Origin: Thioalkalivibrio sp. ALJ24
GTDB lineage: Bacteria > Pseudomonadota > Gammaproteobacteria > Ectothiorhodospirales > Ectothiorhodospiraceae
Length of the DNA stretch: 64,000 bases
NCBI RefSeq assembly: GCF_000377785.1
Contig: NZ_KB898729.1
Location: 62,001-126,000 of the forward strand
Direction: 5' to 3'
Shown one piece after another: positions 56,719-64,000 of the stretch. Positions within the stretch are counted from its first letter, which is position 1. Each line of letters opens with the position of its first letter. The notes under the pieces were generated by a model. That model had not been told where the DNA came from. It saw only the letters and a program-made list of their open reading frames with translations, and made no database searches. The position numbers and the translations under genes were made by a program.

Positions 56719-57708
56719 TCAGGCGTCCTCGGCGACCGGATCGCGCTCCAGCAGGCGGCGCACCGCGTCGTGCACCCGCCGGCCACGATAGAGCACCGCG
56801 TGTACCTCCTCGCAGATCGGCATCTCCACGCCGGCGGCATGCGCGCGTTCCACCGCCACGCGCGCGGTCTCGACCCCTTCCACCGACTGACCCACCCGCT
56901 CGCGTGCGGTCGCCAGGTCGTAGCCCTGGCCCAGCAGCAGACCGACCCGGCGGTTGCGCGACTGGTCGTCGGTGCAGGTGAGCAGCAGATCGCCGAGGCC
57001 GGACAACCCGGTCAGGGTCTGCGGCCGCGCGCCGAGGGCCTCGCCCAGGCGCTGCAGCTCGGCCAGACCCCGGGTCAGCAGGGCGGCGCGCGCATTGGCG
57101 CCGAACCCGGCCCCGTCGGCGACCCCGGAGGCCACCGCCAGGACGTTCTTGAACGCGCCGCCCAGCTCCACGCCGATCACGTCGGGGTTGCCGTAGATGC
57201 GCATGGAACCGCCGTGGAAGGCATCGGCCAGGCGGCGCCGGCGCTCCGGATCGGCCGAGGCGGCGGTCAGGGCGGTGGGCTGGCCGCGCGCAACCTCGGC
57301 GGCGAACGAAGGCCCGGAGATCAGGGCCGCCGGCTGTCCGGCCCCCAGTTCCGCCTCGGCCACCTCGTGCAGCCAGGCCCCGCTGGAGGTCAGGCCCTTG
57401 GTGGCCCAGGCCACCGCCTGCCCAGGGCCGAGCCGGGGCTGCAGCCAGCGCAGGGTCTCGCGGAAGGCGCCCGAGGGTACGGCCACCAGCACCAGATCGA
57501 CGTCGTCGACGACCTCCGCGTCGGCACTCACCCGCAGGTTGCGCGGGAAGGTCAGCCCGGGCAGGTAACGGGGATTCTCGCGCTCGCGTTCCAGTCGCTC
57601 GGCAGTCTCCGCCGACCGGCCCCACAGGCGCACCTCGTCATGCAGGCGTGCGGCATGCACCGCCAGGGCGGTTCCCCAGGAACCCGCGCCCAGTACCGCG
57701 ATGCGCAT
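56719..57708 (-). CDS. gpsA: NAD(P)+-dependent glycerol-3-phosphate dehydrogenase
   Basis: A 329-residue enzyme making sn-glycerol 3-phosphate for phospholipids. The nucleotide fold starts LGAGSWGTAL (GxGxxG at about 7-12). ISGPSFAAEVARGQPT and GGAFKNVLAVASGVADG (catalytic Lys) are diagnostic. GLGDLLLTCTDDQSRNRR and the C-terminal MPICEEVHAVLY complete the second domain. It follows secB by 13 bases at the end of the rhodanese-grxC-secB-gpsA operon, which is a common gene order. Confidence 0.97.
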   Translation of the reverse strand: MRIAVLGAGSWGTALAVHAARLHDEVRLWGRSAETAERLERERENPRYLPGLTFPRNLRVSADAEVVDDVDLVLVAVPSGAFRETLRWLQPRLGPGQAVAWATKGLTSSGAWLHEVAEAELGAGQPAALISGPSFAAEVARGQPTALTAASADPERRRRLADAFHGGSMRIYGNPDVIGVELGGAFKNVLAVASGVADGAGFGANARAALLTRGLAELQRLGEALGARPQTLTGLSGLGDLLLTCTDDQSRNRRVGLLLGQGYDLATARERVGQSVEGVETARVAVERAHAAGVEMPICEEVHAVLYRGRRVHDAVRRLLERDPVAEDA

Positions 57709-57721
57709 CGCCGGGGTCGGC

Positions 57722-58252
57722 TCAGGCGTTCTGGCTGGCGGTGACGCTGGCGCCGTTGCCGCCGCTGGCCTGGCCTTCCTTCTGCTCCTTCAGATGCTTG
57801 GCATACAGCGCGTCGAAATTGACCGGCTGCAGCAGCAGCTGCGGGAAACCACCCTTCAGGACCAGATCGGCGACCGTCTCGCGCGCGAACGGGAACAGCG
57901 CATTGGGGCAGTAGGCGCCCAGCAGCTGATTGCGCTGTTCCTCCGGGAAGCCGCGCACGATGAACACGCCGGCCTGCTTGATCTCGACCAGATAGCCGGT
58001 CTCGCCGTTGGACTCGGTGGTGACCGTCAGGCCCAGTTCCACCTCGTAGACTCCTTCCTGCTCACCTACCGGTCGCGCCTGGGTGTTGAGCTGGATGCCG
58101 GTCTCGCCCTTCCATTCCTTGAGGAAAATCTCGGGGGCGCCGGGGGCCTCGAAGGACAGGTCCTTGATGAAGACCTTCTGCATGGAGAATTCGGGGCCGC
58201 CGGAGCCCTGGCCGCCCTGCGCGGCCGCGTCGGTCTGATTGTCTTCAGCCAT
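57722..58252 (-). CDS. secB: Protein-export chaperone SecB
   Basis: 176 residues (E. coli 155). SecB tetramers keep exported proteins unfolded and hand them to SecA. Conserved parts are FSMQKVFIKDLSFEAPGAPEIF, read as QKVFIKDLSFEAPGAPEIF, then VYEVELGLTV and LGAYCPNALFPFARETVADL with GGFPQLLLQPVNFDALY. The N-terminal 20 residues are a Gly/Gln-rich extension and the C-terminal 15 are polar. It lies 17 bases after grxC and 13 before gpsA. Confidence 0.97.
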   Translation of the reverse strand: MAEDNQTDAAAQGGQGSGGPEFSMQKVFIKDLSFEAPGAPEIFLKEWKGETGIQLNTQARPVGEQEGVYEVELGLTVTTESNGETGYLVEIKQAGVFIVRGFPEEQRNQLLGAYCPNALFPFARETVADLVLKGGFPQLLLQPVNFDALYAKHLKEQKEGQASGGNGASVTASQNA

Positions 58253-58269
58253 GGTGCGTTCGGATCCTT

Positions 58270-58560
58270 TCAGGTGTTCGTGGAATCGCCGGCGTCCACG
58301 CCCCCGCAGGCCTCGATCAGGCGGTCCAGCTCGCCGGACCGATCCATGGCCTGGAGTTCGTCGTAGCCGCCGATGTGGGTATCCCCCAGGAAGATCTGCG
58401 GGACACTGGTACGTCCGTTCGCGCGCTGCTCCATCTCGTGGCGCAGCCCGGAATCGCGGTCGATGCGGTATTCGTCAAACCCCAGATCGCGCTGGTTGAG
58501 CAGCCGACGGGCGAGGATGCAGAACGGGCAGTGCCCGGTGGCGTAGACTTCGAATCGCAT
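58270..58560 (-). CDS. grxC: Glutaredoxin 3
   Basis: A 96-residue thioredoxin-fold protein with CPFC (C11, C14) and the glutathione-binding TSVPQIFLGDTHIGGYDEL segment with its cis-proline. It reduces protein and glutathione disulfides. The C-terminal extension IEACGGVDAGDSTNT adds a third cysteine. Its ATG overlaps the rhodanese stop by one base (TAATG), so the two are translationally coupled. Confidence 0.95.
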   Translation of the reverse strand: MRFEVYATGHCPFCILARRLLNQRDLGFDEYRIDRDSGLRHEMEQRANGRTSVPQIFLGDTHIGGYDELQAMDRSGELDRLIEACGGVDAGDSTNT

Positions 58561-58988
58561 TACTTTTTCTTCAGCGGCATGCCGGCATTCTGCCAGGCCT
58601 GGACACCGCCGGAGAGGTTGACCACGTCCTCGAAGCCGGCCGAGGTCAGCTGACTGGCCGCCATCGACGAGCGATTGCCACTCCGGCAATAGACCACCAC
58701 CGGGCTCGATTTCCACCCCTCGATGTCCTGCATGCGCTTTTGCAGCTCGCCCAGCGGGATGTGCTTCGCGCCACCGATCCGTCCCTCCGAGACTTCCTTG
58801 TGCTCACGCACGTCAAGGATCAGGGCGTCGTCCTGGTTCATCACGCGCACCGCCTCGGTGGGTCCGAGCTCGCGGTACTTGCGCGTCAGGCGTCGGAACT
58901 CGGCGAAGATGATCAGCGCGAGCACGGCCACCAGGGCGCCGGTCAGGATGGGGTGGGCAGCAAGGAATTCGGGCAGACGTTCGAACAT
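58560..58988 (-). CDS. Membrane-anchored rhodanese-like protein
   Basis: 142 residues. One N-terminal helix (HPILTGALVAVLALIIFAEF, about 12-31) anchors a single rhodanese domain with ILDVREHKEVSEGRIGGAKHIPL and the active loop YCRSGNRSS (C101). Such domains carry sulfane sulfur as persulfide. The domain probably faces the cytoplasm, where the glutaredoxin partner works. It is the first gene of the operon with grxC, secB and gpsA. The ArsR-type gene next to it, 19 bases upstream on the same strand, may regulate it. Confidence 0.93.
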   Translation of the reverse strand: MFERLPEFLAAHPILTGALVAVLALIIFAEFRRLTRKYRELGPTEAVRVMNQDDALILDVREHKEVSEGRIGGAKHIPLGELQKRMQDIEGWKSSPVVVYCRSGNRSSMAASQLTSAGFEDVVNLSGGVQAWQNAGMPLKKK

Positions 58989-59007
58989 TCGGGAGACCGG
59001 TCGGGAT

Positions 59008-59328
59008 TCAGGAACGACAGAAAACGTCCTGCATCATACCGATCAGGCGCAGGGTGCGGGAGTCCCCCACGCGATAGTAGACACGATTGGCGTCCTTGCG
59101 GGTGGCCAGAATCCCCTTGTCGCGCAGGATCCCGAGGTGCTGGGAGATGTTGCTCTGGGAAGTCCCGACCTGGTCCACGATTTCCTGTACGCTGACCTCC
59201 CGGTCACCCAGAATGCACAGGATTTTGAGCCGCAGCGGATGGGACATGGCCTTGAGCGAGCGCGAAGCTCGCTCGATGTCCTCGTCCTGCGACATCAGTT
59301 CGTCTTCGGTGCATGTATCGTCGCTCAC
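59008..59328 (-). CDS. ArsR-family regulator resembling persulfide sensors SqrR/BigR
   Basis: A 106-residue winged-helix repressor: SHPLRLKILCILGD, recognition helix TSQSNISQHLGILRDKG, wing RKDANRVYYRV. With the GTG start at 59328, which has an AAGAGG site, the cysteines are C6, C38 and C104. SqrR of Rhodobacter has C9, C41 and C107, so all three spacings agree exactly. No ArsR or SmtB metal motif is seen. A later ATG at 59295 would lose C6. It lies 19 bases before the rhodanese gene, so sulfide or persulfide control of sulfur-carrier genes is plausible. Confidence 0.85.
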   Translation of the reverse strand: MSDDTCTEDELMSQDEDIERASRSLKAMSHPLRLKILCILGDREVSVQEIVDQVGTSQSNISQHLGILRDKGILATRKDANRVYYRVGDSRTLRLIGMMQDVFCRS

Positions 59329-59400
59329 GGCAGCCTCTTGATCGTGGGGGCAAGGCCCCTGGCACTGGGTGAGAATATTAGAACGCAAACGTACCCCGAT

Positions 59401-60579
59401 ATGCGGATCCACGCAATCTTGTCCCTGTCCTTTTCGTGGATTGTCCTGCTGGTGGCGGGTCTGCTGACCGCCCTGCCGGCCCAGGCACTGGAGCCCGAGG
59501 CCGAACTGGAGGCCACCCTGGAGGCGATCCGAGACATCGAACGCTCGCTGGACGAGCGCCGCGAGGCGGTGGCCGACCTCGAGGAACGCATCGCCGCCTC
59601 GGCACGCGGATCCAGCGAACAGCGCGAACGGCTGGGGGAACTGGAAGCCCGGCGCCAGGCGCAGGAACAGGTGATCGCGGACCACGAGGAGCGGGTGGAG
59701 GCACGGGAGGCCGGATTGCGCGAACAGCGCCGCGAGGCCGCTCATCTGCTGCACGACCAGTGGCTGCAGGGTCGGCACCCGCAGCGGAGTCGGGCCGATG
59801 CCGACCGCCAGCGGCATCACGACGTTTATCACGCTTCGATCCGCGATGCCCGCCAGGAGGCGCTGGCGGCGCTGCAGGAACGTCTGGAGGACCTGCGGGC
59901 GGCACGCGCGGAGCTGGCCGAGGAACGCGAACGCCTCACGCGGCGCGAGGCCGAGGCGCGTGAGGCGATGGAGGCACTGGAACGCGAGGAGGCGGCCCGC
60001 CGGGCGGCCCTGGCCGATCTTGAAGCCGCCATGCAGGACGAGACCCTGGAACTGGAACGGCTGGAACGCAACGCCGAGACCCTGGACGCGGTGATCCGTG
60101 AGATCGAGGAGGAACGGCAGGCGGCGCGCGAGGCGCCGGACGATGGGGAGACCCGGGGCGCGGTGAATCCCGATGTGGCCTTTGCCGCGCTGGAGGGCGA
60201 ACTGCCGCGGCCACTCGAGGCCCCGGTGGTGCGCACCTTCGGCTCCAGCCGCGACAGCGGGCTCGGGAGCCGCTGGCAGGGGGTGGTTCTGGACGCAGAA
60301 ACCGGTGCCGCCGTGCGCGCCGTGCATCAGGGGCGAGTGGCCTATGCTGACTGGATGCAGGGATACGGCTTCCTGGTGATCCTGGAACACGGGGAAGGAT
60401 ATCTGACGCTGTACGGGAACCTGGACGAGATCATGGTGCGGCCGGGCGAGGATGCGGATGCCGGCGAGGCCGTCGGGCGGGCCGGGGAAGGCAGTCCGGG
60501 CATCGCGCCCGGGCTGTATTTCGAGGTTCGGCGAGAGGGCCGCACATTGAACCCGGAGGACTGGTGGCCGTCTCAATAG
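59401..60579 (+). CDS. envC: EnvC-type murein hydrolase activator (degenerate LytM)
   Basis: 392 residues with a signal peptide (LSLSFSWIVLLVAGLLTALPAQA). A coiled coil of about 220 residues (about 30-250) is followed by a C-terminal M23/LytM domain. The zinc ligands are replaced: RWQGVVLDAETG (His to Trp), LYGNL (His to Asn) and LYFEVRREG (His to Tyr), as in E. coli EnvC. It therefore should not cut murein but activate amidases at the septum. It starts at ATG 59401, 72 bases from the divergent ArsR gene, and is upstream of the S41 peptidase, a common pair. Confidence 0.92.
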   Translation: MRIHAILSLSFSWIVLLVAGLLTALPAQALEPEAELEATLEAIRDIERSLDERREAVADLEERIAASARGSSEQRERLGELEARRQAQEQVIADHEERVEAREAGLREQRREAAHLLHDQWLQGRHPQRSRADADRQRHHDVYHASIRDARQEALAALQERLEDLRAARAELAEERERLTRREAEAREAMEALEREEAARRAALADLEAAMQDETLELERLERNAETLDAVIREIEEERQAAREAPDDGETRGAVNPDVAFAALEGELPRPLEAPVVRTFGSSRDSGLGSRWQGVVLDAETGAAVRAVHQGRVAYADWMQGYGFLVILEHGEGYLTLYGNLDEIMVRPGEDADAGEAVGRAGEGSPGIAPGLYFEVRREGRTLNPEDWWPSQ

Positions 60580-60705
60580 TCAGCAACGGGAAAAGGCGCG
60601 GCGGCAGGCGTCCGCGGTGTTCGCGGATTGTGTGTACTTGAACGCGCGTTTCCCTAGAATGGATCGTCAGGGATCCGCAGACAGACTCGGACAAGGTATA
60701 CATCA

Positions 60706-61977
60706 ATGAACAAGCTTTTCCATTCCGGCTACGGCCTGCTGACCGGGCTGGTGCTGGGCATCATGCTGAGCGTGTCCGTGGGCGTCTATGCGGGCCGCGA
60801 AGACGCCTCGGGCCTGTCGGCCCTCCCGGTCGAGGACCTGCAGCGCTTCACCGACGTCTACATGCGCATCAAGCGCAATTACGTGGAAGAGGTCGAAGAC
60901 AAGGAGCTGCTGGACAACGCCATCCAGGGGATGCTGACGGGTCTGGACGAGCACTCCACGTATCTGGACGAGGACGACTTCCGCGACATGGAGGCCGGCA
61001 CCTCTGGCGAGTTCGGCGGGCTGGGGATCGAGGTCGGCATGGAAGACGGCTTCGTCAAGGTCATCGCCCCGATTGACGACACGCCTGCCGACCGCGCCGG
61101 GATCGAGGCAGGCGACCTGATCGTGCGGCTCGACGGCGAGTCGGTGCGCGGCATGGACCTGTCGGATGCCGTCAGCCGGATGCGCGGCGAGGAGGGGACC
61201 GACATCACGCTGACGGTGGTGCGTGACGGCGAGGATCAGCCGCTGGAGATCACCATTACCCGCGACATCATTCAGGTCGAATCGGTGCGTTCGGAAATGC
61301 TGGAAGATGGCTACGGCTACGTCCGCGTCAGCAATTTCCAGACGCGCACCGCACAGGACCTTGTCAGAGCGATTGAGGAACTGAAGGACAAGAACGGCCT
61401 GCGTGGGCTGGTGCTGGATCTGCGCAATAACCCGGGCGGGATCCTTAACGGCGCGGTGGGCGTCTCGGACGCCTTCCTCGACGGTGGCCGCATCGTGTAC
61501 ACCGAAGGACGCCTGGACGAAGCCCAGGTCGATTACGACGCCTCGCCCGGTGACGTGCTCAACGGCGTGCCAATGGTCGTTCTGGTGAACCGCGGTTCGG
61601 CCTCGGCCTCCGAGATCGTTGCCGGCGCGCTGCAGGACCACGGGCGGGCGATCATCATGGGTCAGAACAGCTTCGGCAAGGGGTCGGTACAGACGATCCT
61701 GCCGCTGACCGAACAGACCGGGATCAAGCTGACCACCGCTCGCTACTACACGCCGGACGGGCGTTCGATCCAGGACGAGGGGATCGAACCGGACATCCGT
61801 CTGGACGAGCGCTTGAGCGTCTCGCGGGACGAAGAGGACGAGACTGATGCGATGCGCGGTTTGCCCGACGACCTCGACGAGGACGAGGATGATGAGGAGA
61901 GCCTGGCGGAGCGTGACTTCGGCCTGAACGAGGCGCTAAACCTGCTGAAGGGTCTCAACATCTACAACGCGCGATAG
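60706..61977 (+). CDS. S41 carboxy-terminal processing protease (CtpA type)
   Basis: 423 residues. An N-terminal membrane anchor (LLTGLVLGIMLSVSVGVYA, about 11-29) is followed by a PDZ domain (about 100-185, with FGGLGIEVGMEDG). The S41 catalytic domain has VNRGSASASEIVAGAL (Ser near 300) and SFGKGSVQT (K325), the Ser-Lys dyad. The C-terminal part is strongly acidic (DDLDEDEDDEE). It cuts substrates at their C-terminus in the periplasm. Its partner EnvC is encoded upstream; a DJ-1 gene follows after eight bases. Confidence 0.93.
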   Translation: MNKLFHSGYGLLTGLVLGIMLSVSVGVYAGREDASGLSALPVEDLQRFTDVYMRIKRNYVEEVEDKELLDNAIQGMLTGLDEHSTYLDEDDFRDMEAGTSGEFGGLGIEVGMEDGFVKVIAPIDDTPADRAGIEAGDLIVRLDGESVRGMDLSDAVSRMRGEEGTDITLTVVRDGEDQPLEITITRDIIQVESVRSEMLEDGYGYVRVSNFQTRTAQDLVRAIEELKDKNGLRGLVLDLRNNPGGILNGAVGVSDAFLDGGRIVYTEGRLDEAQVDYDASPGDVLNGVPMVVLVNRGSASASEIVAGALQDHGRAIIMGQNSFGKGSVQTILPLTEQTGIKLTTARYYTPDGRSIQDEGIEPDIRLDERLSVSRDEEDETDAMRGLPDDLDEDEDDEESLAERDFGLNEALNLLKGLNIYNAR

Positions 61978-61985
61978 GAGGCGGC

Positions 61986-62528
61986 ATGACAAGCGTCCTG
62001 GTACCCGTCGCCGAGGGTTCGGAAGAGCTCGAGGCGGTGACCATGATCGATCTGTTCCGCCGCGCGGGGTTCGAGGTGACCGTGGCGGGCCAGTACAACG
62101 CCCCGGTCACCTGTTCGCGCGGCACCCGGCTGGTTCCGGATTGCGGTCTGGATGACCTGGGGGACCGGGCCTTCGACCTCATCGCGATCCCGGGTGGCCT
62201 GCCGGGCGCGAATCATCTGCGCGATGATGAGCGGCTCATCCGGCGGCTGCGCGATCAGGCCGCGGCCGGTCGACCGTCGGCCGCAATCTGTGCCGCCCCC
62301 AAGGTGCTGGCCCGCGCCGGGCTGCTGGAAGGTCGGCGCGCGACCTCGTTTACCGGCGCCCTGGATGGAACCGGTGTGGAATCGACCGGCACGGCGCTGG
62401 AGGTCGACGGACCGGTGATTACCGGCCGCGGGCCCGGGGTTGCGATGGATTTCTCTCTGGCCGTGATCGAGGAGCTGGCCGGCCGCGAGACTCGAGAGGC
62501 GGTCGAGGGCCCGCTCCTGCGGGCCTGA
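61986..62528 (+). CDS. DJ-1/PfpI family protein (YajL-like)
   Basis: 180 residues. The nucleophile elbow AAICAAPKVL puts the conserved cysteine at C102, and the assisting glutamate is in EGSEELEAV. The length and MTSVLVPVAEGSEE opening match the DJ-1/YajL/ThiJ subgroup, which is linked to oxidative or carbonyl stress. A strong AGGAGG site lies before the ATG at 61986, eight bases after the protease gene. A 16-bp hairpin follows the stop. Confidence 0.92.
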   Translation: MTSVLVPVAEGSEELEAVTMIDLFRRAGFEVTVAGQYNAPVTCSRGTRLVPDCGLDDLGDRAFDLIAIPGGLPGANHLRDDERLIRRLRDQAAAGRPSAAICAAPKVLARAGLLEGRRATSFTGALDGTGVESTGTALEVDGPVITGRGPGVAMDFSLAVIEELAGRETREAVEGPLLRA

Positions 62529-62556
62529 GGCGGTTCGGACGAACGACGTGTCCGTA

Positions 62557-62593
62557 CATGAAAAAGCCCGGCATGGCGCCGGGCTTTTTCATG
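62557..62593. terminator. Strong bidirectional terminator
   Basis: A perfect 16-bp stem (CATGAAAAAGCCCGGC with its complement) closes a five-base loop between the DJ-1 gene and the convergent small gene at 62613. The AAAAA/TTTTT parts of the arms give a U-tract on both strands. Confidence 0.9.
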
Positions 62594-62612
62594 CTGCGGG
62601 CTGGCGCGACGC

Positions 62613-62909
62613 TCAGTCGGCGCGGCGCAGAAACGGGCGCTGGCCCGACTGCACGGCCCGCCGGATGAAATCGGCACGGCCGCTCTCACGCTGGTTGACC
62701 TCGTCGGCGCACTGCGACGGCTCGTAGGCAGCCGCGGACAGCATCACTTCCAGTTCGGCCACGTCGACCTTGGGCTGGGTCAACTGGTCGGAGGTGACGT
62801 TCAGGTGAGGGCCCACCTCCCAGAACATGCGCGGATGCCACATCTTGTTCTGCACCCGCGGCGAATTGAAAAGTTCGACGCAGCGCTGATTGATCTGTTG
62901 CTGATCCAT
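62613..62909 (-). CDS. Hypothetical 98-residue protein
   Basis: Not recognised. The sequence begins MDQQQINQRCVELFNSPRVQ and contains NKMWHPRMFWEVGPHLNVTSDQL, read as KMWHPRMFWEVGPHLNV. It then has acidic VDVAELEVMLSAAAYEPSQ and ends basic, RPFLRRAD. No signal peptide or membrane helix is present; it has two Cys and several His and Trp residues. The ATG at 62909 has a GGAG site. It lies 74 bases downstream of glmS and between two transcription stops, so it may be transcribed with glmS or alone. Confidence 0.65.
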   Translation of the reverse strand: MDQQQINQRCVELFNSPRVQNKMWHPRMFWEVGPHLNVTSDQLTQPKVDVAELEVMLSAAAYEPSQCADEVNQRESGRADFIRRAVQSGQRPFLRRAD

Positions 62910-62983
62910 GGAATACTCCGGTAACGGTTGGCGAATCGGACGGGAATCTAGCGAAGGCGGCGCACCAATACAAGCCGGGAGGG

Positions 62984-64000
<1,017 letters not shown>

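Noticed and set aside
59008-59328. Metal-sensing ArsR/SmtB repressor
   Set aside because: The ELCVCDL-type arsenic motif and His/Asp-rich metal sites are missing; the cysteine pattern fits persulfide sensors.

Overview
The window reads as a GC-rich gammaproteobacterial chromosome, most likely Ectothiorhodospiraceae (Thioalkalivibrio-like). This is inferred from gene content: diheme cytochrome c4, a System II (ResB/CcsB) cytochrome c maturation pair, SCO, ntrBC, DUF2782 beside polA, a sulfur-type ArsR sensor beside a rhodanese, and acidic proteins typical of halo(alkali)philes. No rRNA, tRNA, CRISPR array, insertion sequence or prophage was seen. Both ends cut genes: an LpxL-type acyltransferase on the left and glmS on the right.

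Layout. 1-16932: housekeeping genes (ttcA, a higBA toxin-antitoxin pair, pip-dtd, sucAB, uvrD, pyrE, xth, ampG, an M48 protease, a porin). 17294-27272: a plus-strand run starting with a MarR regulator behind a perfect 18-bp palindrome. It continues with an anchored beta-domain protein, an M20 carbamoylase-type amidohydrolase, an isochorismatase-fold amidase, a Na+/solute symporter with a 40-aa membrane partner, a divergent aspartate-carbamoyltransferase homologue, an AsnB-type amidotransferase and a GGDEF-EAL protein. 27233-31097: a Na/Pi cotransporter, a TorF-like outer-membrane protein and mgtE. mgtE is preceded by a 33-codon leader ORF with an Asp4-Pro start. 31788-35522: an AraC regulator divergent from a DoxX / EGxC-repeat precursor / DUF692 / DUF2063 operon, which matches the HvfABC(+DoxX) RiPP metallophore type. 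35519-45133: a long minus-strand run (cytochrome c4, resB, ccsB, dsbA, acetolactate synthase, an EEP protein, a GGDEF protein, a PfkB kinase). 45282-55234: engB, SCO, polA, a LOG-family protein, DUF2782, a decayed homoserine-kinase-like protein, DUF4124 and ntrBC. 55245-64000: a class 1B pyrD and trmL with overlapping divergent start codons, then gpsA-secB-grxC-rhodanese, an ArsR persulfide-sensor candidate, envC-ctpA, a DJ-1 protein and glmS.

Most interesting point. The genes at 18288-25081 together look like a complete make-and-break module for an N-carbamoylated, amidated amino acid. The transcarbamylase keeps its carbamoyl-phosphate motifs but has lost the side-chain carboxylate-binding motif of aspartate carbamoyltransferase. 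The AsnB homologue could amidate a carboxylate. The M20 enzyme is of the N-carbamoyl-amino-acid hydrolase type, and a second amidase and a Na+ symporter lie in the same operon. N-alpha-carbamoyl-L-glutamine 1-amide is a compatible solute described from Ectothiorhodospira, and I propose this operon as a candidate for its synthesis, uptake and recycling. This is an inference, not a demonstrated function. Other strong leads are the putative Mg2+-responsive leader peptide of mgtE and the SqrR/BigR-like three-cysteine pattern of the ArsR protein.
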